Position numbers and translations under genes: made by a program. Of a stretch of 64,000 nt of DNA, positions 16,844 through 26,441 are shown in pieces. The first letter of the stretch is position 1. Each line of letters begins with the position of its first letter. Origin of the DNA: Psychrobacillus sp. FSL H8-0483 (GTDB lineage: Bacteria > Bacillota > Bacilli > Bacillales_A > Planococcaceae); assembly GCF_038637725.1 (NCBI RefSeq), contig NZ_CP152052.1, positions 603,501 to 667,500 on the forward strand, in the 5' to 3' direction. The notes under the pieces were generated by a model that saw nothing but the letters and a program-made list of their open reading frames with translations, ran no database searches and was not told the DNA's origin.

Positions 16844-17596
16844 ATGCGAAAAGATGACAAAATCCGCGAATTGGAAAAGCTTTTGGAAGAACTAAAAGCC
16901 CAAAATGAAACAGCTGCAACAATTGTCGAAAGTCCCGCTAGACGAGGCTTCGGTTCTTGGAAGTTGCCCCTATTTTTATTCAAGTTTGGCCCTAAGTCAT
17001 TCTTCCTTGTGATTGGATTAGTCGTTCTTCTATTAATAGCAGCCTTGCCATTTGCCGCTTTTTGGGCAATTAAAGGTAGTACTTTTACAGAAACGAAAGG
17101 TTCGTTTGTTGAACAAGTTCAAGCTTTAAATGAACTTTCGACAGCACAGGCCTACACAAAAGTAATTATTGAACGACAAGATAATACGTTATTCGGAAAA
17201 GAAATTGGGGTTGATTTACCAGGGACAAAAAGACAGCTACTAGTTGTTGTACCTGGATCCGTCAAAGCAGGGGTAGATTTTTCGCAAGTGACAGAGTCAG
17301 ATATTATAGTAGATGAAGACAATAAAACTGCTAAGCTAACATTACCTAAGCCACAATTTTTAGGTGGGCCAGAGATACTGTTTGATCAAGTAGAAGTATT
17401 TTCATATGAAGGATTGTTCCGGGAAAAAGCAGATATCGAGGAAGCGTATGAACTTGCAGAGACAGCTAAGAAAATGATGATCGAAGAAACAACTGGACAA
17501 GGTATTCTTCAATTAGCAGAAGAGAATGCAGCAAAATCTGTGAAAGAAATGTTCCAATTAGTCGATTATGACGTGCAAGTAGAGTTTAAGGAGTGA
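16844..17596 (+). CDS. DUF4230-domain membrane-anchored protein
   Basis: 250 aa. A short coiled N-terminus ([17 protein letters not shown]) precedes a membrane span at about residues 52-76 and an exported or peripheral domain. The region from about residue 95 ([20 protein letters not shown], then [20 protein letters not shown]) matches DUF4230. The function is unknown. The stop overlaps the GTG start of ung by 4 bp, so the two are translationally coupled. Confidence 0.8.
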   Translation: MRKDDKIRELEKLLEELKAQNETAATIVESPARRGFGSWKLPLFLFKFGPKSFFLVIGLVVLLLIAALPFAAFWAIKGSTFTETKGSFVEQVQALNELSTAQAYTKVIIERQDNTLFGKEIGVDLPGTKRQLLVVVPGSVKAGVDFSQVTESDIIVDEDNKTAKLTLPKPQFLGGPEILFDQVEVFSYEGLFREKADIEEAYELAETAKKMMIEETTGQGILQLAEENAAKSVKEMFQLVDYDVQVEFKE

Positions 17597-18255
17597 CAGC
17601 GTTGACAAGCTGGAAAGAAGTTTTAGCCGAAGAAATGAAGAAGCCGTATTTTGTAGAACTACAATCATTTTTAGATATGGAATATGCTAAACATACGATA
17701 TACCCAGATCGAAATGATATTGGAAGTGCATTTCAATTCACTCCATTTAATGAAGTGAAGGTGGTCATTTTGGGGCAAGACCCATATCACGGCCCTGGAC
17801 AAGCCCATGGAATGAGCTTTTCTGTAAAGCCTGGAGTTGCGATTCCACCAAGCTTACGCAATATGTTTAAGGAATTGGCGGAGGATATTGGTTGTTCCAT
17901 TCCAATGAGTGGCTATTTAGAAAACTGGGCAGAGCAAGGGGTTTTATTGCTAAACACGGTTTTAACGGTCCGTGCAGGGGAAGCGAACTCACATAAAGGG
18001 GTGGGCTGGGAAACATTGACGGATGCAGTAATTCAAAAATTATCGGAACGAGAAAAACCAGTTATTTTTGTACTTTGGGGAAAGCCAGCACAATCGAAAA
18101 TGAAACTAATCGATACGACAAAACATCTGATTTTACAAGCTCCTCATCCAAGTCCGTTGAGCGCGCATAGAGGATTTTTCGGAAGTAAACCATATTCCAA
18201 AATAAATGCTCAGCTCATCTCGTGGGGCGATAAGCCAATCGATTTTTCCTTGTGA
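17593..18255 (+). CDS. ung: Uracil-DNA glycosylase
   Basis: 220 aa family 1 UDG. The water-activating loop is [20 protein letters not shown], and the DNA-intercalation motif is [13 protein letters not shown]. It excises uracil from DNA as the first step of base-excision repair. GTG start at 17593 overlaps the previous stop; a TTG at 17602 is an in-frame alternative. The gene order ung-ywdI-ywdK-gerQ is the B. subtilis order. Confidence 0.97.
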   Translation: MTALTSWKEVLAEEMKKPYFVELQSFLDMEYAKHTIYPDRNDIGSAFQFTPFNEVKVVILGQDPYHGPGQAHGMSFSVKPGVAIPPSLRNMFKELAEDIGCSIPMSGYLENWAEQGVLLLNTVLTVRAGEANSHKGVGWETLTDAVIQKLSEREKPVIFVLWGKPAQSKMKLIDTTKHLILQAPHPSPLSAHRGFFGSKPYSKINAQLISWGDKPIDFSL

Positions 18256-18292
18256 TTATGCTACGATAACAAGTGGAAAGTGGGGAGAATAC

Positions 18293-18472
18293 ATGGCAGT
18301 TAACTGTTTTAAATGCCGACACTTTTATACTACATGGGATGCAAGTCATCCACGTGGCTGTAAGGCTTACGGGTTTAAAACGAAAGAGCTCCCATCCGCA
18401 TTGGTAAAACGTACCTCTGGCATGGAATGCTTAAAATTTGAACCGAAGCAAGAGGAGGGGCCAAATCGATGA
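18293..18472 (+). CDS. Small cysteine-rich protein, 59 aa
   Basis: Starts MAVNCFKCRHFYTTWDASHP with GGGGAG upstream; the frame to the left is non-coding overlap with ung. Four cysteines (C5, C8, C22 and C46, the first two as CxxC) suggest a small metal-binding protein. The function is unknown. It overlaps the next gene by 4 bp. Confidence 0.8.
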   Translation: MAVNCFKCRHFYTTWDASHPRGCKAYGFKTKELPSALVKRTSGMECLKFEPKQEEGPNR

Positions 18473-18714
18473 TATCGAATGAACAAATCTTGATGCAAAT
18501 AGAAAAACAACTTTATCAAGCAAAAATGATGGACAATGAACAATCTGTAAGAGAGTCATTAGCTGCAATTAGGGCTTTATGTGATGTTGCATTAGATTCG
18601 TCACCATCTCCGGCACCAGTGAGCCGCGATTTGTCTAAGGTGCAAATTAGTCCTGCACAACCAATAGCATTGAAGGAAGACGATGCAAATGGAGAGTCAT
18701 TATTTGATTTTTAA
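18469..18714 (+). CDS. ywdI: YwdI-family protein
   Basis: 81 aa. An N-terminal helical region MISNEQILMQIEKQLYQAKM and ALCDVALDS are followed by a proline-rich linker and a conserved acidic-aromatic C-terminus GESLFDF. These features and the position between ung and ywdK match B. subtilis YwdI. The function is unknown. It is translationally coupled to the preceding cysteine-rich gene through an ATGA overlap. Confidence 0.82.
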   Translation: MISNEQILMQIEKQLYQAKMMDNEQSVRESLAAIRALCDVALDSSPSPAPVSRDLSKVQISPAQPIALKEDDANGESLFDF

Positions 18715-18733
18715 TAGAAGGTAGGAAAATTAC

Positions 18734-19114
18734 ATGAAATTTTTTATTATAGCAGGTGCTATTAATGGATTTCTAGCCGTTGCACTAGGTGCATTTGGCG
18801 CACACGCACTAGAAGGAAGAATTGCCGACAAATATTTATCGACATGGGATACAGCGGTTCAATATCAAATGTTTCATGCATTGGCTTTAGTGGCAATCGG
18901 CATACTAATGAGCAGTAAATTATTGGGACATGTTTCTTCTTTAAATACAGCAGGGTACTTAATTCTTGCTGGAATTATTATATTCTCAGGAAGCTTGTAC
19001 GTACTTAGTTTAACGGGTATTAGCATTCTAGGAGCAATAACGCCAATCGGTGGTGTAGCCTTTTTAGTAGGCTGGATTATGCTAATCGTGGCAACAGTGA
19101 AGTATGCAAATTAA
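18734..19114 (+). CDS. ywdK: YwdK/DUF423-family membrane protein
   Basis: 126 aa with four hydrophobic segments. The family signature is the N-terminal [10 protein letters not shown], then [23 protein letters not shown]423 proteins are small inner-membrane proteins of unknown function found across bacteria. AGAAGGTAGG precedes the ATG. Last gene of the ung operon; a terminator follows. Confidence 0.9.
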   Translation: MKFFIIAGAINGFLAVALGAFGAHALEGRIADKYLSTWDTAVQYQMFHALALVAIGILMSSKLLGHVSSLNTAGYLILAGIIIFSGSLYVLSLTGISILGAITPIGGVAFLVGWIMLIVATVKYAN

Positions 19115-19122
19115 TTAAGGGA

Positions 19123-19159
19123 GAGGCCAAATCTTTAATAGGATTTGGCTTTTTTTTTG
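19123..19159 (+). terminator. Intrinsic terminator after ywdK
   Basis: GCCAAATC / GATTTGGC stem followed by nine T. Confidence 0.88.
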
Positions 19160-19198
19160 ATTTGTGCAGAAGGTGGGGTTAGTGCCAGTTCGTTTGGT

Positions 19199-19360
19199 GG
19201 AATTATTATACATTAATAGTTAGAATATGGCTTACCGCAACCAGTTGCTGCATAACTGAGACCAATTCAGCCAGAATCGCAACCAATTCTCGAAAACCGA
19301 GACCAATTACCCCATAACCGAGACCAAATCTCATAATAAAGAGCTTTCTCTACGCGAGAT
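19199..19360 (-). repeat. 21-bp-period element A, five units plus tail and hairpin end
   Basis: Five units, each with GAGACCAATT or GCAACCAATT on the plus strand, begin (at the A of ACCAA or its equivalent) at 19240, 19261, 19282, 19302 and 19323, a spacing of 21, 21, 20 and 21 bp. On the minus strand the array is followed by the tail AAGCCATATTCTAACTATTA then ATGTATAATAATTCC (to 19199). Its other end, ATCTCGCGTAGAGAAAGCTC, matches the element starts at 45985 and 46181. A second tail fragment, ACATTGTTAGTTAGAATGCG, sits near 19393. It lies between the convergent genes ywdK and gerQ. Confidence 0.85.
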
Positions 19361-19444
19361 ATTACTAATGATAGTAATATGACTTCTCATACATTGTTAG
19401 TTAGAATGCGACTGAAAGCGACTAAGCCCTAAACCCTTCCAAAC

Positions 19445-19478
19445 AAAAAAAGGCCTATCCTCATAATCGAATAAGCCC
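19445..19478 (-). terminator. Possible weak terminator after gerQ
   Basis: On the minus strand an imperfect GGGCTTATTC / GAGGATAGGCC hairpin is followed by seven T. Confidence 0.5.
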
Positions 19479-19486
19479 ATTCTTCC

Positions 19487-19819
19487 TTATATATTATAGT
19501 TTATCTCTTCATCAAACGTTGCATAATCAAAATAAATCATAAGCATTAAGTATCTCTTACCATTTTGATCACTCAGAATAATGTGATCTCGACCAGCTGC
19601 TTCTACGTAACCTGTAATTATTACAGAATTATGCACTTTACTAGCCTCAAATGTAAAATAGAATGTGCCTAGTTTTCCTTTATTCATTCTTAAAATGTTT
19701 TCGATGTAGGACTCTTCTTGTAGACGAGCAGTTGCGGGTATCTGTGGTGGAGTCATTTGTTGTTGCTGTTGTAGCTGCTGTTGTGGATAGCCTCCAGGGT
19801 ACCAATAATATTGAACCAT
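19487..19819 (-). CDS. gerQ: Spore coat/germination protein GerQ
   Basis: 110 aa with a tyrosine- and glutamine-rich N-terminus (YYWYPGGYPQQQLQQQQQ) and the conserved C-terminal domain ESYIENILRMNKGKLGTFYF ... GYVEAAGRDHIILSD. GerQ is a coat protein crosslinked by transglutaminase and needed in B. subtilis for localisation of the cortex-lytic enzyme CwlJ. The gene upstream, in the cwlJ position, is broken here, so GerQ may be left without its usual partner. Confidence 0.92.
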   Translation of the reverse strand: MVQYYWYPGGYPQQQLQQQQQMTPPQIPATARLQEESYIENILRMNKGKLGTFYFTFEASKVHNSVIITGYVEAAGRDHIILSDQNGKRYLMLMIYFDYATFDEEINYNI

Positions 19820-19836
19820 TCATACATCCTTTCTTT

Positions 19837-20257
19837 TTAGAGTTCTGGGCAATCTGCTGTTGAAGGGGAGAAGAAGCGATGTGCTTTAAAGCGGCCAGTG
19901 TTCCATTGGTTATACCACTAAGCTGGGCAATCGCCAGATGGGTCAAAAAACCATAATGAGCGTGTTGCTGGATAAAAGCGTTCGCCGTTAATAACCCGCC
20001 TTGCTAATCTTTTATCAACCTCCCGTGCGCGTTGATAAAAATACGATTTCTGCGTTGCTTCAAATCCACCGGGGCTTTGAAAACCATCTGTTCCAAATTT
20101 AGGATATCATTGAAGTAAGTCTAAGCAAGCAGCACGACCTCGGTTCACACCAACATTCCACCATAAGCATTCCAAGCTCGCCTTCACCTTCAGCTTCAGC
20201 ACGCATTAGCCTTGCAAGTGGATCCAATTCTTTTGCCGTAGAACGAACTACTGCCAA
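19837..20257 (-). pseudogene. cwlJ: Decayed cwlJ (cortex-lytic cell wall hydrolase)
   Basis: On the minus strand a TTG start (20257) behind TAGGAGGTGAT opens MAVVRSTAKELDPLARLMRA then EAEGEGELGMLMV, a clear CwlJ/SleB N-terminus. The frame is then lost: two bases are missing where GNVGVNRGRA is expected. Further shifts occur around FNDI and MVF, and the C-terminal part QSPGGFEATQKSYFYQRARE ... DPSGDCPA is in another frame. An in-frame TAG replaces the glutamine codon before WYNQWNTGRFKAHRFF. At least three frame changes and one nonsense codon indicate gene decay rather than one sequencing error, unless this region is poorly assembled. Confidence 0.85.
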
Positions 20258-20317
20258 TGCATCACCTCCTACATTACACTATGCAAATAAATAGCCAATC
20301 ATGCCAAATTTTGCGTT

Positions 20318-20350
20318 CGAAAAAAGGCTACATAAGCTGTAGCCTTTCTC
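20318..20350 (-). terminator. Intrinsic terminator after hemQ
   Basis: AAAGGCTACA / TGTAGCCTTT stem (20323-20332 and 20338-20347); the minus-strand transcript ends in six T. Confidence 0.85.
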
Positions 20351-20355
20351 ATAAA

Positions 20356-21105
20356 TTAAATATTAAAAAATGTTTCGCGTTTCTCAGCTTCAAGGATTGT
20401 ACCGGTGAAGAAAGAACCGAATTCAGCATAACGTGCGCTAACTTCGTCAAAACGCATTTCGTAAATTAATTTTTTAAATTGAAGAACATCATCTGAGAAT
20501 AAAGTTACGCCCCATTCGAAATCGTCGAAACCAACAGAACCAGAGATGATTTGTTTTACTTTACCAGCATAACTGCGACCAATTAAACCATGGCTGCGCA
20601 TTAAATTCTTACGCTCTTCCATTGGAAGCATGTACCAGTTGTCGTTTCCATCGCGACGTTTGTCCATTGGGTAGAAGCAAATGTACTGTGAACGTTGAAG
20701 TTCTGGATATAAACGAGCACGTACATGTGGGTTTTGGTATGGATCTTCGTTTGATTCACCAGCTAGGTAGTTAGATAATTCTACTACTGACACATAAGAA
20801 TAAGCAGGAATAGTAAAGTCTGCAATAGTTAATTTATTAAATTTCGCTTCTAATTCTTGAAGCTCATCCATTGTTGGACGTAATGTCATCAACATAAAGT
20901 CTGCTTTTTGACCAACGATTGTGTAAAAAGCATGCGCTCCTGTTTTAGCGTCGTCTGCTTGTTGTAATTCATCTAAAAATGCTACGAATTCATCTGTTGC
21001 TTGTTTACGAAGTTCTGGATCGACTTGCTTCCATGATGCCCAGTCCATTTGGCGGAAATCATGTAAAACGTACCAACCATCTAATGTAATTGCTGCTTCA
21101 TTCAT
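20356..21105 (-). CDS. hemQ: Coproheme decarboxylase HemQ
   Basis: 249 aa chlorite-dismutase-like fold. Start at the ATG of [20 protein letters not shown]; a GTG 12 bp upstream lies inside the AAGGAGTG ribosome binding site and is rejected. Active-site region: [20 protein letters not shown], with the tyrosine and lysine of the YPMxK motif, and [11 protein letters not shown] with the haem-ligand histidine. It oxidatively decarboxylates coproheme III to haem b in the coproporphyrin-dependent Gram-positive pathway. The neighbour pta is divergent, as in B. subtilis. Confidence 0.95.
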   Translation of the reverse strand: MNEAAITLDGWYVLHDFRQMDWASWKQVDPELRKQATDEFVAFLDELQQADDAKTGAHAFYTIVGQKADFMLMTLRPTMDELQELEAKFNKLTIADFTIPAYSYVSVVELSNYLAGESNEDPYQNPHVRARLYPELQRSQYICFYPMDKRRDGNDNWYMLPMEERKNLMRSHGLIGRSYAGKVKQIISGSVGFDDFEWGVTLFSDDVLQFKKLIYEMRFDEVSARYAEFGSFFTGTILEAEKRETFFNI

Positions 21106-21256
21106 TATATAAGACACTCCTTTGAATAAAAATTTCGCATCTTCAGTGTATCATACAACCTCCAATATTTCCCCTTTTGCCACGATTAACACATGACAAT
21201 CTGTGACAAACTCGTGTATGCTTAACATAATAAAAACAAGGATAGGTGGCGGCAAA

Positions 21257-22201
21257 ATGGCTGATTTATTTCAAGAAATCAAAGACAAGTTGCGGGGTGC
21301 GAATATATCCATCGTATTACCAGAAGGCAACGATGAAAGAATTATTGCAGCTGCTTTAAAACTCCAAAAAGAAGGTATTATTACACCGATTGTCATTGGA
21401 TCCGAAAAAGAGGTCCCGAGCAATTTGACTGTTATAAATCCCGAGACTTTTGAAGAAATGGACGAGCTTGTAGAAGCATTTGTTGAGCGTCGCAAAGGAA
21501 AAGTAACATCAGAAGAAGCAAGAGAAATTTTAAAAAATGTTAATTATTTTGGTACCATGCTCGTGTATACAATGCGAGCAAATGGATTAGTAAGCGGAGC
21601 AGTACATACGACGGCTGAAACCGTTCGACCTGCACTACAAATCATCAAAACAAAGCCGGGTATCTCCAAAACAAGCGGTGCATTTCTTATGGTAAAAGAT
21701 GAACTTCGCTATGTGTTTGCAGATTGCGCTATAACGATCGCTCCAACTAGTGAGGATTTAGCAGAAATAGCAGTGGAAAGTGCAAAAACAGCAGCAGCCT
21801 TTGGAATAAAACCAAAAGTCTCTATGCTTTCCTTCTCTACAAAGGGCTCTGCACAATCAAAGGAAACAGAAAAAGTGGTACAAGCAACTAAACTTGCAAA
21901 ACAGTTATCACCTGAAATAGCGATTGAAGGGGAACTCCAATTTGATGCTAGTATCGTTCCTGCAATTGCTGCAAAGAAGGCACCTGGAGCAGTTGTGCAA
22001 GGGGATGCCAATGTTTTTGTGTTCCCATCACTTGAAGCAGGAAATATCGGCTATAAAATTGCAGAACGCTTAGGTGGGTTCGAAGCAATTGGCCCAATTT
22101 TACAAGGATTGTATGCACCAGTAAATGATTTATCTCGTGGCTGTTCGGCTGAGGATGTCTATAAACTTTCCTATATTACAGCTGCACAAGCGTTAGAATA
22201 A
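21257..22201 (+). CDS. pta: Phosphate acetyltransferase
   Basis: 314 aa. GGTGGCGG precedes the ATG of MADLFQEIKDKLRGANISIV. Family motifs are VLPEGNDERIIAAALKLQ, VSGAVHTTAETVRPALQI and the C-terminal VFPSLEAGNIGYKIAERLGG. It interconverts acetyl-CoA and acetyl phosphate in overflow metabolism, in the cytoplasm. It is followed by lipL at 48 bp, the B. subtilis arrangement. Confidence 0.96.
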   Translation: MADLFQEIKDKLRGANISIVLPEGNDERIIAAALKLQKEGIITPIVIGSEKEVPSNLTVINPETFEEMDELVEAFVERRKGKVTSEEAREILKNVNYFGTMLVYTMRANGLVSGAVHTTAETVRPALQIIKTKPGISKTSGAFLMVKDELRYVFADCAITIAPTSEDLAEIAVESAKTAAAFGIKPKVSMLSFSTKGSAQSKETEKVVQATKLAKQLSPEIAIEGELQFDASIVPAIAAKKAPGAVVQGDANVFVFPSLEAGNIGYKIAERLGGFEAIGPILQGLYAPVNDLSRGCSAEDVYKLSYITAAQALE

Positions 22202-22249
22202 AGAGTATTCTCAGGATTGTCGACAGACTGAGACTAAGGAGTATATTGC

Positions 22250-23092
22250 ATGTCAGATATAGATGTTTTATTACAGCAAGAAACGTGGCGATTTTGGGAT
22301 CAATCGCTTAGTGGTAAGAGTCGTTCAGCATTAGAATCCTTTGCGGCGGATGACTTGCTTTGCCAGTTAGTTGGGCAGGGCCAATCTCCCGCAACCGTTC
22401 GAACTTGGGTACATAGTCAGACGATAGTATTAGGAATTCAAGATCATCGACTTCCATTCGTAGAAGATGCGCAGGATTTCTTACGTACACAAAGCTATAC
22501 GCCAATCGTGCGAAATTCTGGTGGACTTGCAGTTGTGTTAGATGATGGAGTACTCAATCTATCGATTGTTTTGTCCGAAATTCAACAATCTATTGATATT
22601 CCAACAGGATATGAAGTGATGCTTGCTTTCATACAGCTTTTATTCCCAGAAGCGGAAGGGAAAATAGAAGCTTATGAAATTGTAGGGTCGTACTGCCCAG
22701 GTTCGTATGATTTAAGTATTAACGGTAAAAAATTCGCTGGCATTTCGCAACGCAGACTTCGACAAGGTATCGCTGTGCAGGTGTATTTATGTGTGGAGGG
22801 TAGTGGAAGTGAGCGAGCAGAATTAATTCGTCAGTTTTATGAAATCGGTGTGCAAGGGGAAGAGACCAAATTTAGCTATCCAGAAATAAAACCAGAAGTA
22901 ATGGCCTCTTTAAATGAGTTGCTAAATGCTTCCTTTGCAGTGGAAGATATTGTTATACGCATTCAACAGTTGTTGCAACAGCTGTCTACTAATGTAGTAT
23001 CCCAATCTGTCACGCAAGATGAGATGGATCTCTACCAATTTTATATGCAGCGCGTAGTAGATAGAAATAAAAAGATGCTAAATGAAAAATAA
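22250..23092 (+). CDS. lipL: Octanoyl-[GcvH]:protein N-octanoyltransferase LipL
   Basis: 280 aa lipoyl-ligase-fold protein. NSGGLAVVLDDGVLNLS and GSYCPGSYDLSINGKKFAGI are LipL hallmarks, with the catalytic cysteine at about residue 149 (Cys150 in B. subtilis) and the conserved lysine in GKKFAG. It transfers octanoyl groups from GcvH to the E2 subunits of oxoacid dehydrogenases by amidotransfer. Downstream of pta, as in B. subtilis. Confidence 0.93.
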   Translation: MSDIDVLLQQETWRFWDQSLSGKSRSALESFAADDLLCQLVGQGQSPATVRTWVHSQTIVLGIQDHRLPFVEDAQDFLRTQSYTPIVRNSGGLAVVLDDGVLNLSIVLSEIQQSIDIPTGYEVMLAFIQLLFPEAEGKIEAYEIVGSYCPGSYDLSINGKKFAGISQRRLRQGIAVQVYLCVEGSGSERAELIRQFYEIGVQGEETKFSYPEIKPEVMASLNELLNASFAVEDIVIRIQQLLQQLSTNVVSQSVTQDEMDLYQFYMQRVVDRNKKMLNEK

Positions 23093-23130
23093 AAAAAAAC
23101 CACCAATCCATTAGACGGTTGGTGGTTCTT
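23090..23130. terminator. Bidirectional terminator between lipL and rsfA
   Basis: AACCACCAA / TTGGTGGTT stem, with a long A run on the left and TCTTT on the right, serving the convergent genes. Confidence 0.82.
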
Positions 23131-23737
23131 TAGATACGAGATTACCGTTCTTCTCCATTTGGAAAACAGGAACAGTCGGTAAATCTTCGTCATTTAATGT
23201 TACGAGACGTCTTGCACGGTTCATGATCTGCACAAATTGCTCGTAGTCTTGTTTAATTGCAGCATTTTCTTTTTCTAGTTTAGCAAGTTCACTTTCTAAT
23301 TTACGAATTTTTTCTGTTGAGATCGTTGCTAAGTGACGATACCTAGTAATATCGGAATCACTATGCTGTAGTCTTACGAGATACGCAATAATAATATCAA
23401 TGGATAATGCTGAAACAGGGATCGAAGAAGTACGTTCTCCTCCTTCTTCTTGAGGCTTGGCTAAATAAATACCGTTTCCTCTTCGACGATAGTCTTTCCC
23501 TAGTATACGAAGCTTTTCTTTCCGTTCTTTTTTTGCTTCTTTTAATTCTGTTTCATATTGATGACGAACGACCGCATTCCATCGAAAGCCACATGCCGCA
23601 GCAGTTCGATTTAATTCATCACCTGCTTCTTCAAACGCATTTAACTGGGTACTTCCTTCACGAACGTGCCTAAGCACCATTTCTGCTAACATCTCATCAT
23701 TTTCATTCATCCATGCATCTTGCCTAATTTTTACCAT
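23111..23737 (-). CDS. rsfA: RsfA-family prespore-specific transcriptional regulator
   Basis: 208 aa from [20 protein letters not shown], with GTAGGAGGAC upstream; the longer frame to 23794 lacks a ribosome binding site. It has a Myb/SANT-like N-terminal DNA-binding region ([20 protein letters not shown], then [14 protein letters not shown]) and a C-terminal coiled coil ([20 protein letters not shown]). B. subtilis RsfA modulates sigma-F-dependent forespore genes. Location after lipL is conserved. Confidence 0.9.
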   Translation of the reverse strand: MVKIRQDAWMNENDEMLAEMVLRHVREGSTQLNAFEEAGDELNRTAAACGFRWNAVVRHQYETELKEAKKERKEKLRILGKDYRRRGNGIYLAKPQEEGGERTSSIPVSALSIDIIIAYLVRLQHSDSDITRYRHLATISTEKIRKLESELAKLEKENAAIKQDYEQFVQIMNRARRLVTLNDEDLPTVPVFQMEKNGNLVSKEPPTV

Positions 23738-23894
23738 GTTTGTCCTCCTACCATGTTCATAGTTTCGTTGTTCTATTAACATGATGGTCAACATATCGCT
23801 CTTTTATTCACGTAAAATACACTTGATAGCAATATAAACTTTAAGATACAATGACCTGTAGACAATTACTATTTATAGAAAGGGTTGTGGACAG

Positions 23895-24122
23895 ATGGCA
23901 AACCATTTTCGAGTTTGCGATGAGTGTCAGGCCGTTAATTTAAAAACATTAATTCCAAAGCTAAAAGCGATTGATCCAGAGGCAGAAATTGAAGTAAAAG
24001 AATGTCAATCATACTGCGGACCAGGACGAAAGAAGACGTTTGCTTTTATTAATAATCGTCCAGTGGCAGCTTTATCAGAAGACGAATTAATGGAAAAAGT
24101 ACGCGCCAAGCTAGAAGACTAA
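23895..24122 (+). CDS. DUF1450-family small protein
   Basis: 75 aa with four cysteines: [11 protein letters not shown] near the start and [20 protein letters not shown] in the middle, the DUF1450 signature. The arrangement resembles a thioredoxin-like [2Fe-2S] or disulfide module. The function is not known. AGAAAGGGTTGTGG precedes the ATG. Confidence 0.85.
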   Translation: MANHFRVCDECQAVNLKTLIPKLKAIDPEAEIEVKECQSYCGPGRKKTFAFINNRPVAALSEDELMEKVRAKLED

Positions 24123-24251
24123 AAATAGCGCAAGGCGCCCATCTAATAGGAATACAGTCGAAGATGATGAAATTTGACCTCATCGACTGACTTCTGAAGA
24201 CTAGAAAGTTACTAGATCGAAAAGTTATACTTGCATATCTTTCAAAAAAAT

Positions 24252-24280
24252 GCCGCCTTTCCAGAAGCGGCTTTTTTCTT
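24252..24280 (+). terminator. Intrinsic terminator after the DUF1450 gene
   Basis: GCCGC / GCGGC stem with a 10-base loop, then TTTTTTCTTT. The 130 bp before it contain no other feature I can name. Confidence 0.78.
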
Positions 24281-24391
24281 TATACTGAAAATAAAATGTA
24301 CACTATTTAGTTGAATTTATATTTAGCTTTAGCGTCTTCTTTGTCTGGAGATTGAAATGAGCTAAAGCTATAACATTATGGGGGTGGGAAA

Positions 24392-25687
24392 ATGAGCTAT
24401 GCTACGCAGAAGCTAGCAGAAGAAAAAGTGTTTAAAGACCCGGTTCACCGTTATATTCATGTTCGTGATCAAGTTATTTGGGATGTTATTGGATCAAAAG
24501 AATTTCAACGACTTCGCCGCATTAAACAGCTTGGAACTGCCTATCTAGTTTTTCATGGTGCAGAACATAGCCGTTTCAATCACTCGTTAGGAGTATATGA
24601 AATTGTTCGTCGAATCGTAGATGATAGTTTTAAGGAGCGTCCGCAATGGGATGCTTCAGAGAGACTAGTAGTATTATGTGCGGCTCTTCTTCATGATTTA
24701 GGACATGGACCATTTTCACATGCTTTCGAGAATGTATTTGATTTAGACCATGAAGAATTTACGAGAGCGATATTACTTGGGGAAACGGAAGTAAATGAAA
24801 TCTTAAAAAGGGTAAGCAAGGATTTCCCTCAAAAAGTAGCGGATGTAATCGCAAAAACGTACCCAAACAAACAAGTAGTAAGTTTAATTTCTAGTCAAAT
24901 TGATGCCGATCGCATGGATTATTTACAAAGAGATGCTTATTTTACGGGAGTTAGCTATGGTCATTTTGATATGGAGCGAATATTGCGTGTTATGCGTCCT
25001 CTAGAGGATCAAGTGGTGATTAAATCGAGTGGAATGCATGCAGTAGAAGACTACATTATGAGTAGATACCAAATGTATTGGCAGGTGTATTTCCATCCTG
25101 TGTCGCGCAGTGCAGAAGTTATCCTAACAAAAATTTTACATCGTGCGAAAGCATTAAGCGAAATAGGATATCACTTTGAACAACAACCAACTCATTTTCT
25201 AGGATTTTTTGATGGAACATTTACACTAAAAGATTATCTTGCCTTAGACGAAGGGGTTTTATTGACCTATTTTCAGCTTTGGATGTCTGAAGAAGATCCG
25301 ATTTTAGCTGATTTATCTAGTCGATTTGTTAATCGTAAATTATTTCAATATATTGAGTTCGATTTAGCGAAGGACTACGTAAAAATGAAAGAACTCGAAC
25401 AATTATTCAAAAGAGCAGGTATCGATCCTGAGTATTATTTAGTGTTCGATTCGTCATCGGATTTACCATACGATTTTTATCGACCTGGAGAAGAGGGAGA
25501 ACGAATCCCAATTCATTTACAAATGCCTTCCGGAGAAATTAGAGAGTTATCACGAGAATCAGATGTAGTAGAAGCGATATCTGGAAAACGCCGAACTGAT
25601 CATAAATTGTATTTCCCTGAAGATTTCTTAACAGCAGACGGCAAAAAGAAAGCATTGAAAAAACAAATACTGGAATTGTTAACTTGA
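24392..25687 (+). CDS. ywfO: HD-domain phosphohydrolase YwfO
   Basis: 431 aa with a complete HD metal site: H in AEHSRFNHSLGVYE, the HD pair in ALLHDLGHGPFSHAFE and a later D in SSQIDADRMDYLQRDAYFTG. This is the dNTP-triphosphohydrolase-like branch (SAMHD1-like); YwfO homologues are reported to hydrolyse (d)NTPs and some related alarmones. GGGGGTGGG precedes the ATG. Likely involved in nucleotide-pool control. Confidence 0.92.
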   Translation: MSYATQKLAEEKVFKDPVHRYIHVRDQVIWDVIGSKEFQRLRRIKQLGTAYLVFHGAEHSRFNHSLGVYEIVRRIVDDSFKERPQWDASERLVVLCAALLHDLGHGPFSHAFENVFDLDHEEFTRAILLGETEVNEILKRVSKDFPQKVADVIAKTYPNKQVVSLISSQIDADRMDYLQRDAYFTGVSYGHFDMERILRVMRPLEDQVVIKSSGMHAVEDYIMSRYQMYWQVYFHPVSRSAEVILTKILHRAKALSEIGYHFEQQPTHFLGFFDGTFTLKDYLALDEGVLLTYFQLWMSEEDPILADLSSRFVNRKLFQYIEFDLAKDYVKMKELEQLFKRAGIDPEYYLVFDSSSDLPYDFYRPGEEGERIPIHLQMPSGEIRELSRESDVVEAISGKRRTDHKLYFPEDFLTADGKKKALKKQILELLT

Positions 25688-25915
25688 TTCCGTATGAGGC
25701 GTCCTGCAGCAACGTCTAAGTAACCGACATCCTGTTGGCCCTAGCCTCAGGCAAATGTCACAGATTCTGTATGGAGTTAACCTGGCAAGCTAGGTTAACT
25801 GTTTTCTACGATGAGCTTGCGAAGGAACAATTATTTTCTGTCGAACTGAGCGAAGTGAAGCGGAAGTAAAATCTGGACGGCAAATATGCCAAAGCGAATT
25901 TGATAGTAGAGGTGG
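25688..25915 (+). repeat. Start-proximal dispersed element, copy 2 (before ywgA)
   Basis: Contains GCGTCCTGCAGCAACGTC, TAACCGACATCCTGTTGGCC, CTAGCCTCAGGCAAATGTCA with CAGATTCTG, then a private insert with an AGTTAACCT / AGGTTAACT hairpin, and the closing AAAATCTGGACGGCAAATAT and GCGAATTTGATAG. The AGAGGTGGG of ywgA follows directly. Confidence 0.75.
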
Positions 25916-25922
25916 GTTTATA

Positions 25923-26441
25923 TTGCTAGAAGAACATGCAAAACTTGTACAATTTATTGGAGCAGCTGACGGTGGTATCACCGGAAGAAAAAAACTACAA
26001 AAAATGGTTTACATCGCAAAAAAGTTGCAGTTTCCTTATAAAGAAAAATACGAATTTCATATTTATGGTCCTTATTCTCATGAGCTAACATTGCGAGTAG
26101 ATGAGCTTTGCAGCATGGGTTTTTTGTACGAAGAAAGACAAGACAAAGGCTCTTATGTACAGTATAAATATCAAATGACAGATGCAGGTGAGCATTTTAC
26201 GCAGATGGCCCAAGTGCCAGTGGCAAGTCGTGCATTACAAGCGTGCATTGAACAAATGAAAGATAAAAGCTCCCGCTTTTTAGAGTTAGTTTCGACACTG
26301 TTATATTTCGACCATTTGCCAAAAGAAGAGCAAATTGAAAAGCTTCATGTGGTAAAAGGAAAACTAAATTTTACAAAGTCCGAAATTGACGAAGCCTTTT
26401 TATTTGTCATGAATTTAATGAATGAAAGAGCTATCCAATAA
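25923..26441 (+). CDS. ywgA: YwgA-family protein
   Basis: 172 aa, TTG start preceded by AGAGGTGGG. It begins MLEEHAKLVQFIGAADGGIT, followed by GRKKLQKMVYIAK and FHIYGPYSHELTLRVDELCS, which give a winged-helix-like pattern (the same layout as type II toxin-antitoxin/phage GepA-like domains). The function is unknown. Position after ywfO is conserved. The stop codon lies inside a terminator-like hairpin. Confidence 0.85.
   Translation: MLEEHAKLVQFIGAADGGITGRKKLQKMVYIAKKLQFPYKEKYEFHIYGPYSHELTLRVDELCSMGFLYEERQDKGSYVQYKYQMTDAGEHFTQMAQVPVASRALQACIEQMKDKSSRFLELVSTLLYFDHLPKEEQIEKLHVVKGKLNFTKSEIDEAFLFVMNLMNERAIQ

Noticed and set aside
19240-19343. CRISPR array (also considered for the other 21-bp-period arrays)
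   Set aside because: The conserved part is only about 12 bp with 9-bp variable parts, always five units, in many dispersed places, and no cas gene is present.
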